Shown here: piece by piece, positions 22,631 through 34,658 of the stretch
How positions within the stretch are numbered: the first letter of the stretch is position 1
How the letters are laid out: the number at the start of each line of letters is the position of its first letter
Origin: Pseudomonas pergaminensis
GTDB lineage: Bacteria > Pseudomonadota > Gammaproteobacteria > Pseudomonadales > Pseudomonadaceae
Direction of reading: 5' to 3'
DNA: 64,000 nucleotides
Assembly: GCF_024112395.2 (NCBI RefSeq)
Contig: NZ_CP078013.2
Span: forward strand, 3,968,001 to 4,032,000
The notes under the pieces: generated by a model
What the model saw: only the letters and a program-made list of their open reading frames with translations
The model's database searches: none
What the model was told of the DNA's origin: nothing
Made by a program: the position numbers and the translations under genes

Positions 22631-22659
22631 AGCTTCACCTCATACCCAAGTGGTCGGCG

Positions 22660-23028
22660 TTAACCGTCCTTCTCGATTTCACAGAGTAGCGGATGCTGGC
22701 TTTCCCTGGCGTACTGGTTGACCTGCATGGCCTTTGTCTCGGCGATGTCGCGGGTAAACACTCCACATACTGCCCGTCCTTCTGTGTGAACGGCCAGCAT
22801 TACCTTGGTCGCCAACTCGCGGTTCAGGTTAAAAAACACCTCGAGCACTTCGACCACGAAATCCATCGGTGTGTAGTCATCATTGAACAAAACCACCTTG
22901 TACATCGGCGGCGCCTGGAGAGCAGGCTTGGCCTCCTGAACAGCAATGCCTGCAGAACCGTCGTCATCATGTTCCTGATCCGGTCGATCCTGATTGAATG
23001 TTAGTCGAATCTGGCTGTTTGCATGCAT
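22660..23028 (-). CDS. clpS: Clp protease adaptor ClpS
   Basis: A 122-residue protein: a flexible acidic N-terminal tail (about residues 1-40, with [11 protein letters not shown]) followed by the ClpS fold, [20 protein letters not shown] and [20 protein letters not shown]. The pocket residues for N-terminal Leu, Phe, Tyr and Trp include the N-D-D of FNDDYTP and the His of VHTEG. ClpS delivers N-degron proteins to ClpA; its substrates here include the products of Aat and Bpt encoded 4 kb away. It is transcribed with clpA and divergent from cspD. Confidence 0.97.
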   Translation of the reverse strand: MHANSQIRLTFNQDRPDQEHDDDGSAGIAVQEAKPALQAPPMYKVVLFNDDYTPMDFVVEVLEVFFNLNRELATKVMLAVHTEGRAVCGVFTRDIAETKAMQVNQYARESQHPLLCEIEKDG

Positions 23029-23206
23029 GGAAAGAAAGGTTCGTCAGTGGTTCAAATACAGTGGTGGGGGCGACCTGTCAGAATTTCAACTCCTGACTGA
23101 TCGGTCGCCTTGACTATCGGCGAAACGGTGTTACAACCAATAGAACCCACAGTGGGTAAAAAAGGTCCGCGCAGTCAACCTTATTTATTCGGGTTAGGAC
23201 GGATAA

Positions 23207-23224
23207 ACTGGATGATACTCCAGT
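23207..23224 (+). promoter_or_regulatory. Small hairpin in the cspD upstream region
   Basis: ACTGGA-tgatac-TCCAGT lies 30 nt before the cspD start, in the 225-nt gap to the divergent clpS. It may be a leader hairpin affecting translation at low growth rate or temperature. No perfect promoter was recognised in the gap. Confidence 0.3.
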
Positions 23225-23253
23225 GATGGAGTCTGGTGCAGAGGGATATGGGC

Positions 23254-23514
23254 ATGGCAAGCGGTAAGGTCAAGTGGTTCAACAATGCCAAAGGGTACGG
23301 CTTCATTATTGAAGACGGCAAGGATGAAGACCTTTTTGCGCATTACTCAGCGATCAAAATGGAAGGTTATAAAACGCTGAAGGCGGGGCAGCCGGTCTCC
23401 TTTGACATTATTCAGGGGCCCAAAGGCAAGCACGCAGTCGAAATCAGTGCGCCAGTCACCATCGGCACAGCCAAAGAGGGCGTCGCTCAAAAATCAAAAG
23501 AGCAATTAGCCTAA
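23254..23514 (+). CDS. cspD: Cold-shock-domain protein CspD-like
   Basis: An 86-residue protein from ATG 23254 (MASGKVKWFNNAKGYGFIIE); AGAGGGA lies about 8 nt upstream, which excludes the in-frame ATG at 23248. The cold-shock domain has the RNP1-like KGYGFI and the RNP2-like DLFAHYSAI motifs. A C-terminal tail of about 17 residues (EGVAQKSKEQLA at the end) is longer than in CspA, as in CspD proteins that bind single-stranded DNA or RNA in stationary phase. Its place next to clpS-clpA is conserved in gammaproteobacteria. It is convergent with icd. Confidence 0.93.
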   Translation: MASGKVKWFNNAKGYGFIIEDGKDEDLFAHYSAIKMEGYKTLKAGQPVSFDIIQGPKGKHAVEISAPVTIGTAKEGVAQKSKEQLA

Positions 23515-23540
23515 TCGGCCACCGAGCAGGCGCCCAATAA

Positions 23541-23580
23541 AAAACCGACCATTCCATTGACGGTATGGCCGGTTTTTTTA
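23541..23580. terminator. Bidirectional terminator between cspD and icd
   Basis: AAAAAACCGACCAT and ATGGCCGGTTTTTT pair with one mismatch, preceded by an A-run and followed by a T-run, midway between the convergent cspD and icd stops. It is the only convergent gap in the window without a REP copy. Confidence 0.85.
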
Positions 23581-23590
23581 CCCCCGTCGC

Positions 23591-24847
23591 TTACATGTGC
23601 GAGATCAGCGCATCACCGAAGCCAGACGAAGACACCAGGGTGGCACCGTCCATCAGACGCTCGAAGTCATAGGTCACAGTCTTGGCAGAAATCGCGCCAT
23701 TGGTGCCCTTGATGATCAAATCCGCCGCCTCGGTCCAACCCATGTGACGCAACATCATCTCGGCTGACAGAATCAGCGAACCCGGGTTGACCTGATCCTT
23801 GCCCGCATATTTAGGCGCAGTACCGTGGGTCGCTTCGAACATCGCCACGGTGTCCGACAGGTTGGCACCCGGCGCAATACCGATGCCGCCCACTTCCGCC
23901 GCCAGGGCGTCAGACAGGTAGTCGCCGTTCAGGTTAAGCGTCGCGATCACATCATACTCAGCCGGACGCAACAGAATCTGCTGGAGCATGGCGTCGGCAA
24001 TGGCGTCCTTGACCACCACATTCTTGCCGGTCTTAGGGTTCTTGAACTGCATCCACGGGCCGCCGTCGAGCAGTGTGGCACCAAATTCTTCGGCCGCCAC
24101 TTCGTAGGCCCATTCCTTGAAGGCACCTTCGGTGAACTTCATGATGTTGCCTTTGTGCACGATGGTCAGTGAGTCGCGGTCGTTATCCACTACATATTGC
24201 AGGGCTTTACGCGCCAGGCGCTTGGTCCCTTCCTTGGAGACCGGCTTCACGCCAATCCCGCAATCCTGGTCGAAACGAATCTTGGTGACGCCCATTTCCT
24301 CTTTAAGGAACTTGATTACCTTGATCGCTTCGGGCGAACCGGCCTTCCATTCGATACCAGCATAAATGTCTTCTGAGTTTTCACGGAAAATGGTCATGTC
24401 CACGTCGCCAGGCTTCTTGACCGGGCTGGGCACGCCTTCGAACCAGCGCACCGGGCGCAGGCATACATAGAGGTCGAGTTGTTGACGCAGGGCCACGTTC
24501 AACGAACGGATGCCGCCACCGACCGGCGTGGTCAGCGGGCCCTTGATGGACACCACGTAATCCTTGACCGCGTCCAGGGTTTCCTGGGGCAGCCAGGTGT
24601 CCTGGTCGTAGACTTGAGTCGCTTTCTCGCCGGCATAAACCTCCATCCACGAGATTTTGCGCTTGCCGCCGTAGGCCTTTTCAACAGCTGCGTCGACCAC
24701 CTTGATCATCACAGGGCTGATGTCGACGCCGATACCGTCACCTTCGATGTAAGGGATGATCGGTTGGTCAGGAACATTGAGAGAATGGTCTGCATTGACG
24801 GTGATTTTGTCGCCGACTGCCGGAACCTGAATCTTCTTGTATCCCAT
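23591..24847 (-). CDS. icd: NADP-dependent isocitrate dehydrogenase, homodimeric
   Basis: A 418-residue protein from ATG 24847 ([20 protein letters not shown]), with GGAG six bases upstream. It shows [33 protein letters not shown] and [19 protein letters not shown], where the Ser of NSEDIY corresponds to E. coli Ser113, the AceK phosphorylation site. The NADP-binding part has [20 protein letters not shown]. It makes 2-oxoglutarate, NADPH and CO2 from isocitrate. It is divergent from idh, which encodes a non-homologous enzyme for the same reaction. Confidence 0.97.
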   Translation of the reverse strand: MGYKKIQVPAVGDKITVNADHSLNVPDQPIIPYIEGDGIGVDISPVMIKVVDAAVEKAYGGKRKISWMEVYAGEKATQVYDQDTWLPQETLDAVKDYVVSIKGPLTTPVGGGIRSLNVALRQQLDLYVCLRPVRWFEGVPSPVKKPGDVDMTIFRENSEDIYAGIEWKAGSPEAIKVIKFLKEEMGVTKIRFDQDCGIGVKPVSKEGTKRLARKALQYVVDNDRDSLTIVHKGNIMKFTEGAFKEWAYEVAAEEFGATLLDGGPWMQFKNPKTGKNVVVKDAIADAMLQQILLRPAEYDVIATLNLNGDYLSDALAAEVGGIGIAPGANLSDTVAMFEATHGTAPKYAGKDQVNPGSLILSAEMMLRHMGWTEAADLIIKGTNGAISAKTVTYDFERLMDGATLVSSSGFGDALISHM

Positions 24848-27566
<2,719 letters not shown>

Positions 27567-27581
27567 GGTTGTAAGGCTGCA

Positions 27582-27617
27582 AAAAAGCCCCGGCCCTGTG
27601 CCGGGGTTTCTGTTTTT
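27582..27617 (+). terminator. Intrinsic terminator of idh
   Basis: AAAGCCCCGG-ccctgtg-CCGGGGTTT (one bulge) followed by CTGTTTTT, 15 nt after the idh stop. Confidence 0.88.
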
Positions 27618-27644
27618 ACTCTTTAACTGAAAAAACTGAATCAA

Positions 27645-27738
27645 AATGTGGGAGCGGGCTTGCTCGCGAATGCGGTGGGTCAGCCTACACCTGCAGCGAC
27701 TGACACCCTGCATTCGCGAGCAAGCCCGCTCCCACATT
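27645..27738. repeat. REP pair (inverted), GCGGGCTTGCTCGCGAA type
   Basis: Arms AATGTGGGAGCGGGCTTGCT (from 27645) and AGCAAGCCCGCTCCCACATT (to 27738) about 95 nt across, in the co-directional idh-nudJ gap, just beyond the idh terminator. The spacer ends of both arms also pair (GCGAATGC / GCATTCGC). Confidence 0.88.
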
Positions 27739-27788
27739 GACTGCAATCCTGCCCAAAGACCGCGCCGCATTCTTCATTGAGGCTTTCC

Positions 27789-28235
27789 ATGACCTGGCAA
27801 CCCCACATCACTGTCGCCACCATCGTCGAAGACAACGGCCGCTTCCTGATGGTCGAAGAGCTCAAAGGCGGTCGCGCCGTGCTCAATCAGCCTGCCGGCC
27901 ACCTCGACCCGGATGAAACCCTCATCCAAGCCGCGGTTCGCGAAACCCTCGAAGAAACCGGCTGGGACGTCGAAGCCAGTGGCATCGTCGGCATCTACCT
28001 GTACACCGCCCCCAGCAATGGCGTGACCTACCAGCGTGTGTGCTTCATCGCCAAAGCCCTGAAACACCACCCTGACTATCAACTCGACGAAGGGATCCTG
28101 CGTGCCCGCTGGCTGACCCGCGACGAACTGATGGACCTGCGCGACGACTGGCGCAGCGAGCTGATCATCCGCTGTATCGATGATTATCTGGCCGGCCACT
28201 GCCACAGTCTCGAATTGATCCGCCCTTCTCTTTAG
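27789..28235 (+). CDS. nudJ: Nudix hydrolase NudJ (phosphatase)
   Basis: A 148-residue protein from ATG 27789 (MTWQPHITVATIVEDNGRFL), with GAGG seven bases upstream. The complete Nudix box is GHLDPDETLIQAAVRETLEETGW, with the catalytic RExxEE. NudJ enzymes act as non-specific tri- and diphosphatases on nucleotides and on the thiamine precursor HMP-PP. It lies 59 nt before mnmA, a pairing that is conserved across gammaproteobacteria and suggests co-transcription with mnmA, hflD and perhaps purB. Confidence 0.92.
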   Translation: MTWQPHITVATIVEDNGRFLMVEELKGGRAVLNQPAGHLDPDETLIQAAVRETLEETGWDVEASGIVGIYLYTAPSNGVTYQRVCFIAKALKHHPDYQLDEGILRARWLTRDELMDLRDDWRSELIIRCIDDYLAGHCHSLELIRPSL

Positions 28236-28294
28236 CCTTGAAGGCCTGAGCCTGATAGAATCGCGTCCTTTTTCAAGACACCCGTTGAAACCCT

Positions 28295-29419
28295 ATGCGT
28301 GATCCAGCCCCTTCTGACACACAAAAGAAGCGCGTCATCGTCGGCATGTCCGGCGGCGTGGATTCTTCCGTTTCCGCCGTTCTGCTCATGGAGCAGGGTT
28401 ATGAGGTGGAAGGCCTGTTCATGAAGAACTGGGAAGAAGACGATGGAACGGAATATTGCACCGCGATGGACGACCTGGCAGACGCCCAGGCCGTGTGCGA
28501 CAAGATTGGCATCAAGCTGCACACCGCCAACTTCGCCGCCGAGTACTGGGACAACGTGTTCGAGCACTTCCTGGCCGAATACAAGGCCGGCCGCACGCCG
28601 AACCCGGATATCCTGTGCAACCGCGAGATCAAGTTCAAGGCGTTCCTCGACTACGCCATGATGCTCGGCGCCGACCTGATCGCCACTGGCCACTACGTGC
28701 GCCGCCGCGATATCGATGGCCGCACCGAGCTGCTCAAGGGCCTGGACCCGAACAAGGACCAGAGCTACTTCCTGCACGCCGTCGGCGGTGAACAGATCGC
28801 CAAGACCCTGTTCCCAGTGGGCGAGCTGGAAAAACCCGAAGTGCGCAGGATCGCCGAGCAACACGGCCTGGCCACCGCCAAGAAGAAGGATTCCACCGGG
28901 ATCTGCTTTATCGGCGAGCGCCGCTTCAGCGACTTCCTCAAACAATACCTGCCGGCACAACCGGGCGAGATAAAGACCACTGAAGGTGAAGTCATCGGCC
29001 GCCACCATGGCCTGATGTACCACACCATCGGCCAGCGCCAGGGCCTGGGCATCGGCGGCTTGAAAGACGCCGGCGAAGAGCCCTGGTACGTGCTGGTCAA
29101 GGACCTGGAGCACAACGTGCTGATCGTCGGCCAGGGCAACGAACATCCGCTGCTGTTCTCCGGCGCCCTACTCGCCTCCGAGATCTATTGGGTCAACCCG
29201 ATCGACCTGAGCACGCCGCGTCGCCTGACCGCCAAAGTGCGCTATCGCCAGAGCGACCAGCCCTGCACCCTGGAAAAAACCGCCACCGGCTACCGCGCCA
29301 CCTTCGATGACCCGCAACGCGCGGTCACCCCTGGCCAGTCCGTGGTGTTCTACGACGGCGAAATCTGCCTGGGCGGCGGCGTCATTGAAGTGGCCGAAGC
29401 CTGGAGCAACCCGGCATGA
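28295..29419 (+). CDS. mnmA: tRNA-specific 2-thiouridylase MnmA
   Basis: A 374-residue enzyme. The PP-loop [20 protein letters not shown] is at about residues 15-34. The nucleophile Cys in [12 protein letters not shown] (near 109) and the second catalytic Cys in [12 protein letters not shown] (near 205) form the persulfide/disulfide pair. It adenylates U34 of tRNA-Lys, -Glu and -Gln and inserts sulfur delivered by TusE, whose genes are at 6.9-8.2 kb. The start ATG 28295 gives the usual length. The TGA stop overlaps the hflD start. Confidence 0.97.
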   Translation: MRDPAPSDTQKKRVIVGMSGGVDSSVSAVLLMEQGYEVEGLFMKNWEEDDGTEYCTAMDDLADAQAVCDKIGIKLHTANFAAEYWDNVFEHFLAEYKAGRTPNPDILCNREIKFKAFLDYAMMLGADLIATGHYVRRRDIDGRTELLKGLDPNKDQSYFLHAVGGEQIAKTLFPVGELEKPEVRRIAEQHGLATAKKKDSTGICFIGERRFSDFLKQYLPAQPGEIKTTEGEVIGRHHGLMYHTIGQRQGLGIGGLKDAGEEPWYVLVKDLEHNVLIVGQGNEHPLLFSGALLASEIYWVNPIDLSTPRRLTAKVRYRQSDQPCTLEKTATGYRATFDDPQRAVTPGQSVVFYDGEICLGGGVIEVAEAWSNPA

Positions 29420-30039
29420 GCCCGACCCAGGAGCAATTGACGGCACTCGGCGGGGTATTCCTCGCCGCGGTGCTGGTGGACAAGATCGCCAAGACCGGCC
29501 AGGTCACCGAGGCGGGCCTGACCTGCATGCTCGGCAGCCTGCTGATCCGCGACCCCAAGGACACCCTGGAGGTCTACGGGGGCGACGACCTCGCGCTGCG
29601 TGAAGGCTACCGCGCGCTGATCGGCGCACTGGAACGCGACCCCAGCACCCTGCAGCGCGAGCCGCTGCGCTACGCCCTGTCGATGCTCGGCCTGGAGCGT
29701 CAACTGGCCAAGCGTGACGACATGCTGGAGGTCATCGGCAAGCGTCTGCCGCAGATCCAGTCCCAAGTGGAACACTTCGGCCCGGCCCACGAAAACGTGA
29801 TCGCAGCCTGTGGCGCGTTGTACCAGGACACCTTGAGCACCTTGCGCCAGCGGATCCAGGTCCACGGCGACATGCGCAACCTACAGCAACCGAACAACGC
29901 CTCGAAAATCCGCGCCCTGCTCCTGGCCGGTATTCGTTCGGCGCGGTTGTGGCGCCAGTTGGGCGGTCATCGTTGGCAATTGGTGATCAGCCGTCGCAAA
30001 TTGCTCAAAGAGCTTTACCCGTTGATGCGCAACGAATAA
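29416..30039 (+). CDS. hflD: High-frequency lysogenization protein HflD homologue
   Basis: A 207-residue, mostly helical protein, [20 protein letters not shown] at the start, ending [13 protein letters not shown]. Its family is recognised mainly by this N-terminus, by [20 protein letters not shown] and by its constant place after mnmA. In E. coli HflD binds lambda CII and is peripherally membrane-bound; the housekeeping function is not established. It overlaps mnmA by four bases (ATGA), so it is translationally coupled to the thiouridylase. Confidence 0.9.
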   Translation: MSPTQEQLTALGGVFLAAVLVDKIAKTGQVTEAGLTCMLGSLLIRDPKDTLEVYGGDDLALREGYRALIGALERDPSTLQREPLRYALSMLGLERQLAKRDDMLEVIGKRLPQIQSQVEHFGPAHENVIAACGALYQDTLSTLRQRIQVHGDMRNLQQPNNASKIRALLLAGIRSARLWRQLGGHRWQLVISRRKLLKELYPLMRNE

Positions 30040-30077
30040 GTCGCACCAGCAGGCCTTTTTCAAGCCGTTACGCGTAA

Positions 30078-31535
<1,458 letters not shown>

Positions 31536-31554
31536 TCATCGCTCGACCCTTTGA

Positions 31555-31581
31555 GACGCCCGGCCGCGCCGGGCGTTTTTA
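31555..31581 (+). terminator. Intrinsic terminator of purB
   Basis: GACGCCCGGC-cgc-GCCGGGCGTTTTTA, 20 nt after the purB stop and 40 nt before roxA. Confidence 0.9.
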
Positions 31582-31619
31582 TTCCAGTCTGAAAAGTGCT
31601 TTTTTTCAATAGGTTACAC

Positions 31620-32786
31620 ATGAATCCTGATATCCCTCTTCAACTTCTGGGCGGCATCACGGCACGGGAATTCCTGCGCGACTACTGGCAGAAAAAGCCG
31701 CTGCTGATCCGCCAGGCCATCCCTGATTTCGAAAGCCCGATCGACGCCGACGAACTGGCCGGCCTGGCGCTGGAAGAAGAAGTCGAGTCGCGCCTGGTGA
31801 TCGAACACGGCGAGCGTCCGTGGGAACTGCGTCGCGGCCCGTTCGCCGAAGATGCGTTCAGCACCCTGCCCGAGCGCGAGTGGACCCTGCTGGTGCAAGC
31901 GGTCGACCAGTTCGTGCCAGAAGTCGCCGAGTTGCTGGAGCAGTTCCGCTTCCTGCCAAGCTGGCGCATCGACGACGTAATGATCAGCTTTGCCGCGCCG
32001 GGTGGTAGCGTCGGCCCGCACTTCGATAACTACGACGTGTTCCTGCTGCAGGCCCAGGGCAAGCGCAACTGGAAGATCGGCCAGATGTGCAGCTCGGAGA
32101 GCCCGCTGCTGCAACACGCCGACCTGCGCATCCTCGCCGAATTCGAAGAAAGCGCCGAATGGGTGCTGGAACCGGGCGACATGCTCTACCTGCCACCGCG
32201 GCTGGCGCACTTCGGCATTGCCGAAGATGACTGCATGACCTACTCCGTCGGTTTCCGCGCCCCAAGCGCCGCCGAAGTGCTGACCCACTTCACCGACTTC
32301 CTCAGCCAGTACCTGACGGACGAAGAGCGCTACACCGACGCCGACGCCCAGCCGGTCAGCGACCCGCACCAGATCCAGGGCGATGCGCTGGACCGCCTAA
32401 AGAGCCTGTTGGCCGAACACATGAGCGACGAGCGCATGCTGCTGACCTGGTTCGGCCAGTTCATGACCGAGCCGCGCTACCCGGAACTGGTGGCCGGCGA
32501 AGAGCTGGGCGAAGAAGACTTCCTCAGCAGCCTGCAAGACGGCGCGATCCTGGTGCGCAACCCAAGCGCGCGCCTGGCCTGGTCCGAAGTCGACGACGAC
32601 GTACTGCTGTTCGCCAGCGGCCAGAGCCGTTACCTGCCCGGCAAGCTGCGTGAACTGCTGAAGCTAGTGTGCTCGGCCGATGCGCTGCACAGCGAAAACC
32701 TCGGCGACTGGCTGGCTGACGAAGACGGCCGCGACTTGCTGTGCGAACTGGTCAAGCAAGGAAGCCTGGGATTTGCCGATGAATAG
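31620..32786 (+). CDS. roxA: Ribosomal protein uL16 arginine hydroxylase RoxA (YcfD, cupin)
   Basis: A 388-residue JmjC-type 2-oxoglutarate oxygenase from ATG 31620 (MNPDIPLQLLGGITAREFLR). It has DYWQKKPLLIRQA, the iron-binding HxD in GSVGPHFDNYDVFLLQAQGK (near 135) and the distal His in PPRLAHFGIAEDD (near 198), then a dimerisation and winged-helix C-terminal half. YcfD hydroxylates an Arg of ribosomal protein L16. The length equals the E. coli protein within 15 residues. It overlaps the following GNAT gene by eight bases. Confidence 0.92.
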   Translation: MNPDIPLQLLGGITAREFLRDYWQKKPLLIRQAIPDFESPIDADELAGLALEEEVESRLVIEHGERPWELRRGPFAEDAFSTLPEREWTLLVQAVDQFVPEVAELLEQFRFLPSWRIDDVMISFAAPGGSVGPHFDNYDVFLLQAQGKRNWKIGQMCSSESPLLQHADLRILAEFEESAEWVLEPGDMLYLPPRLAHFGIAEDDCMTYSVGFRAPSAAEVLTHFTDFLSQYLTDEERYTDADAQPVSDPHQIQGDALDRLKSLLAEHMSDERMLLTWFGQFMTEPRYPELVAGEELGEEDFLSSLQDGAILVRNPSARLAWSEVDDDVLLFASGQSRYLPGKLRELLKLVCSADALHSENLGDWLADEDGRDLLCELVKQGSLGFADE

Positions 32787-33201
32787 GATTCACGTAAGTG
32801 TCGCGGACTGGCAAAAGGATATCGCCGAGATTCGGCGCATTCGTGAAGCGGTCTTTATCGCTGAACAATCGGTTCCACCGGAGTTGGAATGGGACGCGGA
32901 TGACGCCGGCGCGGTGCATTTCCTTGCATTCGAAGGCGATTTTCCGATTGGCACTGCGCGCCTGCTGCCCAGCGGCGAGATCGGACGCGTGTCGGTCCTC
33001 AAGGACTGGCGCGGGCTGAAGGTCGGCGACAAGCTGATGGAAGCGGTGATCGGCGTGGCCGAGAAACGTGGCCAGACCCGGCAGTTCCTGAGTGCGCAGG
33101 TTTATGCTGCACCGTTCTATGAGCGGCTGGGCTTCAAGATCGTCAGTGACGAATTCCTTGAAGTCGGGATTCCGCATGTGGATATGGTGCGCGGGGACTG
33201 A
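32779..33201 (+). CDS. GNAT-family N-acetyltransferase
   Basis: A 140-residue protein from ATG 32779, inside the last codons of roxA. It starts MNRIHVSVADWQKDIAEIRR and has the ElaA/YjcF-like core: IREAVFIAEQSVPPELEWDA, then GRVSVLKDWRGLKVGDKLME, which is the acetyl-CoA-binding motif A region (V-x-x-x-x-R-G-x-x-V/I-G), then AQVYAAPFYERLGFKIVSDE. The substrate is unknown. Its overlap with the ribosomal oxygenase gene suggests co-expression, but a ribosomal substrate would be speculation. Confidence 0.88.
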   Translation: MNRIHVSVADWQKDIAEIRRIREAVFIAEQSVPPELEWDADDAGAVHFLAFEGDFPIGTARLLPSGEIGRVSVLKDWRGLKVGDKLMEAVIGVAEKRGQTRQFLSAQVYAAPFYERLGFKIVSDEFLEVGIPHVDMVRGD

Positions 33202-33222
33202 TCCGACACCGCGTCGCCTGCA

Positions 33223-33302
33223 TCGCAGGCAAGCCAGCTCCCACACTTGACCGAGTACACTCCCTGGAATGCGGTCAAATGTGGGAACTGGCTTGCCTGC
33301 GA
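33223..33302. repeat. REP pair (inverted), GCTGGCTTGCCTGCGA type
   Basis: Arms TCGCAGGCAAGCCAGCTCCC (from 33223) and GGGAACTGGCTTGCCTGCGA (to 33302) flank a 32-nt spacer. Co-directional gap between the GNAT gene and the secretin-N-like gene. Confidence 0.85.
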
Positions 33303-33429
33303 AAGCGATATCAGCAGCACCATAAATGCCCTGCACTGCCAGGGCATTTTGCCGTCTACGATTCAATTTGCGACCTGCCAGGCCGACAAACTGGCACTAT
33401 CCAGCCTTTGACTCGCAGAGATAACGGAC

Positions 33430-34167
33430 ATGTCCCTACGCACCCTGCTCACCGCCCTCCTCCTGACCGCCAGCGTCTCGGCCATGGCCGACACCGAAGT
33501 CGTCAACCTGAGCAACCGCACCAGCGCCGACCTGCTCCCCGTGGCGCAGAATTTCATCGGCAAGGACGGTACCGTCAGCGCCTACGGCAACCAGCTGATC
33601 GTGAATGCCGCCCCTGGCAAGATCCAGGACCTGCGCGCCCTGCTCTCCCAGTTGGACACTCCCGCCAAACGCCTGCTGATCACCGTCGACACCAACGAAA
33701 ACAACCAGCAGAACAGCGGCGACAGCCAGACCCGCATCATCAGCTATGGCACCACTAGCCGAGACGGCGGTATCCAGCAGATCCAGGCCAGCGAAGGTTT
33801 GCCCGCGCTGATCCAGGTCGGCCAGAGCGTACCGCTGACCACTACCCAACAGGACAGCTACGGCCGCCTGCAAAACCAGACCCAGTATCGCAACGTAACC
33901 CAAGGCTTCTACGTGACGGCGAGCGTCACCGGTGAGACCGTACACCTGGCGATCAGTACCAACCGTGACCGCATGAGCCAGGAACGTCCCGATGTAGTGA
34001 ATGTGCAAAGCACCGACACAACTGTCAGCGGACGCTTGGGCGAATGGATCACCCTGGCCGGCATCAATCGCGAGACCCAGGCCGACAAATCCGCTACAAC
34101 CCGCAGCTACTCTACTCAGGGCCGCGATGACCTGACTGTGCGGGTCAAGGTCGACACCCTGAACTGA
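33430..34167 (+). CDS. Periplasmic protein with secretin N1-like domain
   Basis: A 245-residue exported protein; the signal peptide MSLRTLLTALLLTASVSAMA is cut before DTEVVNLSNRT. Residues about 23-75 (VVNLSNRTSADLLPVAQNFI, then NQLIVNAAPGKIQDLRALLS) form the beta-alpha-beta-beta-alpha pattern of secretin N1/NolW domains. The rest is beta-rich with a central Gln- and Ser-rich part (QQNSGDSQTRIISYGTTS). No secretin pore domain follows, so it is a stand-alone module, possibly a pilot or accessory for a secretion system encoded elsewhere. The gene sits alone upstream of aceA and its partner is unknown. Confidence 0.75.
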   Translation: MSLRTLLTALLLTASVSAMADTEVVNLSNRTSADLLPVAQNFIGKDGTVSAYGNQLIVNAAPGKIQDLRALLSQLDTPAKRLLITVDTNENNQQNSGDSQTRIISYGTTSRDGGIQQIQASEGLPALIQVGQSVPLTTTQQDSYGRLQNQTQYRNVTQGFYVTASVTGETVHLAISTNRDRMSQERPDVVNVQSTDTTVSGRLGEWITLAGINRETQADKSATTRSYSTQGRDDLTVRVKVDTLN

Positions 34168-34207
34168 AGCACCAAAAACTGACTGATGAGTCGTATTAGA
34201 CTAAAGA

Positions 34208-34233
34208 TGTAGTGCTCGAAAAAAAGCACTACA
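34208..34233. promoter_or_regulatory. Palindromic operator upstream of aceA, RccR-type candidate
   Basis: TGTAGTGCT-cgaaaaaa-AGCACTACA: nine perfectly inverted bases around an A-rich 8-nt spacer, ending 6 nt before a TTGACG -35 box. No T-run follows on either strand, so it is not an intrinsic terminator. RccR, an RpiR-family regulator known to control aceA in Pseudomonas, recognises TGTAGT...ACTACA-like palindromes as I recall. The assignment is inference. Confidence 0.6.
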
Positions 34234-34239
34234 AAACAT

Positions 34240-34268
34240 TTGACGATCCAAAAAAGCATGGGCATGAT
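34240..34268 (+). promoter_or_regulatory. Putative aceA promoter
   Basis: TTGACG (34240-34245, 5 of 6 to consensus) and CATGAT (34263-34268, 4 of 6) are separated by 17 nt. The palindrome above ends just upstream of the -35. Transcription would start near 34275. Confidence 0.5.
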
Positions 34269-34658
34269 GGCCTCGCTCCCGCTAATCAGGGGCCCTGGCA
34301 AGGGCCTTCGGATCGCCGCTCCAAGCTACCCACCCGAGCCGATTCGTGTCTGTACCGCCCACAAGGCGTGTTTGACGAGGTTGCGACTGGAACGAAGTTG
34401 TCCCGAGGGACGGAAGCTAACCAGGTAACCCGGCTACACGCTGTTGAGCACCCGAGGGCCCACGACGCCCGGAGACTGTTCTCGGTCCGCCTGTACCTAC
34501 TCCACCCTCCCGCCACTCGTTCATCCCGTCGCATTCCCCGCCAGACCCGACATGACCGCCTAAGCTTCTGGTCAGCGAGCAGCCCTGCCCACGCATTTGA
34601 ATGCAGGGCTGGCAAATGGATTTTTCCACCACAAGAACACGCGACGAGGTTTACTTCC

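Larger units (their letters stand above)
34168..34658 (+). other. 491-nt aceA upstream region with long structured leader
   Basis: No gene was found. It contains a perfect 9-bp palindrome (34208-34233), a sigma-70-like promoter (34240-34268) and then about 385 nt before the aceA ATG. The leader is GC-rich and holds several hairpins, for example GGCCCT-ggca-AGGGCC (34291-34306) and AGCCCTGC/GCAGGGCT near 34.59 kb. No start codon and ribosome-binding site for a leader peptide stood out. Confidence 0.6.

Noticed and set aside
27645..27738. Possible CRISPR array from the repeated palindromes
   Set aside because: Copies are scattered singly or as inverted pairs in different gaps; there are no regularly spaced direct repeats, spacers or cas genes.
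34208..34233. Reading the aceA palindrome as the terminator of the secretin-N-like gene
   Set aside because: No T-run follows the stem on the plus strand; the A-rich stretch is in the loop, and the site sits directly before a -35 box.
34640..34658. A Crc/Hfq-type CA motif (ACAAGAACAC) before the aceA start
   Set aside because: It fits the AAYAAYAA consensus only partly and a short A/C-rich stretch is expected by chance near start codons.
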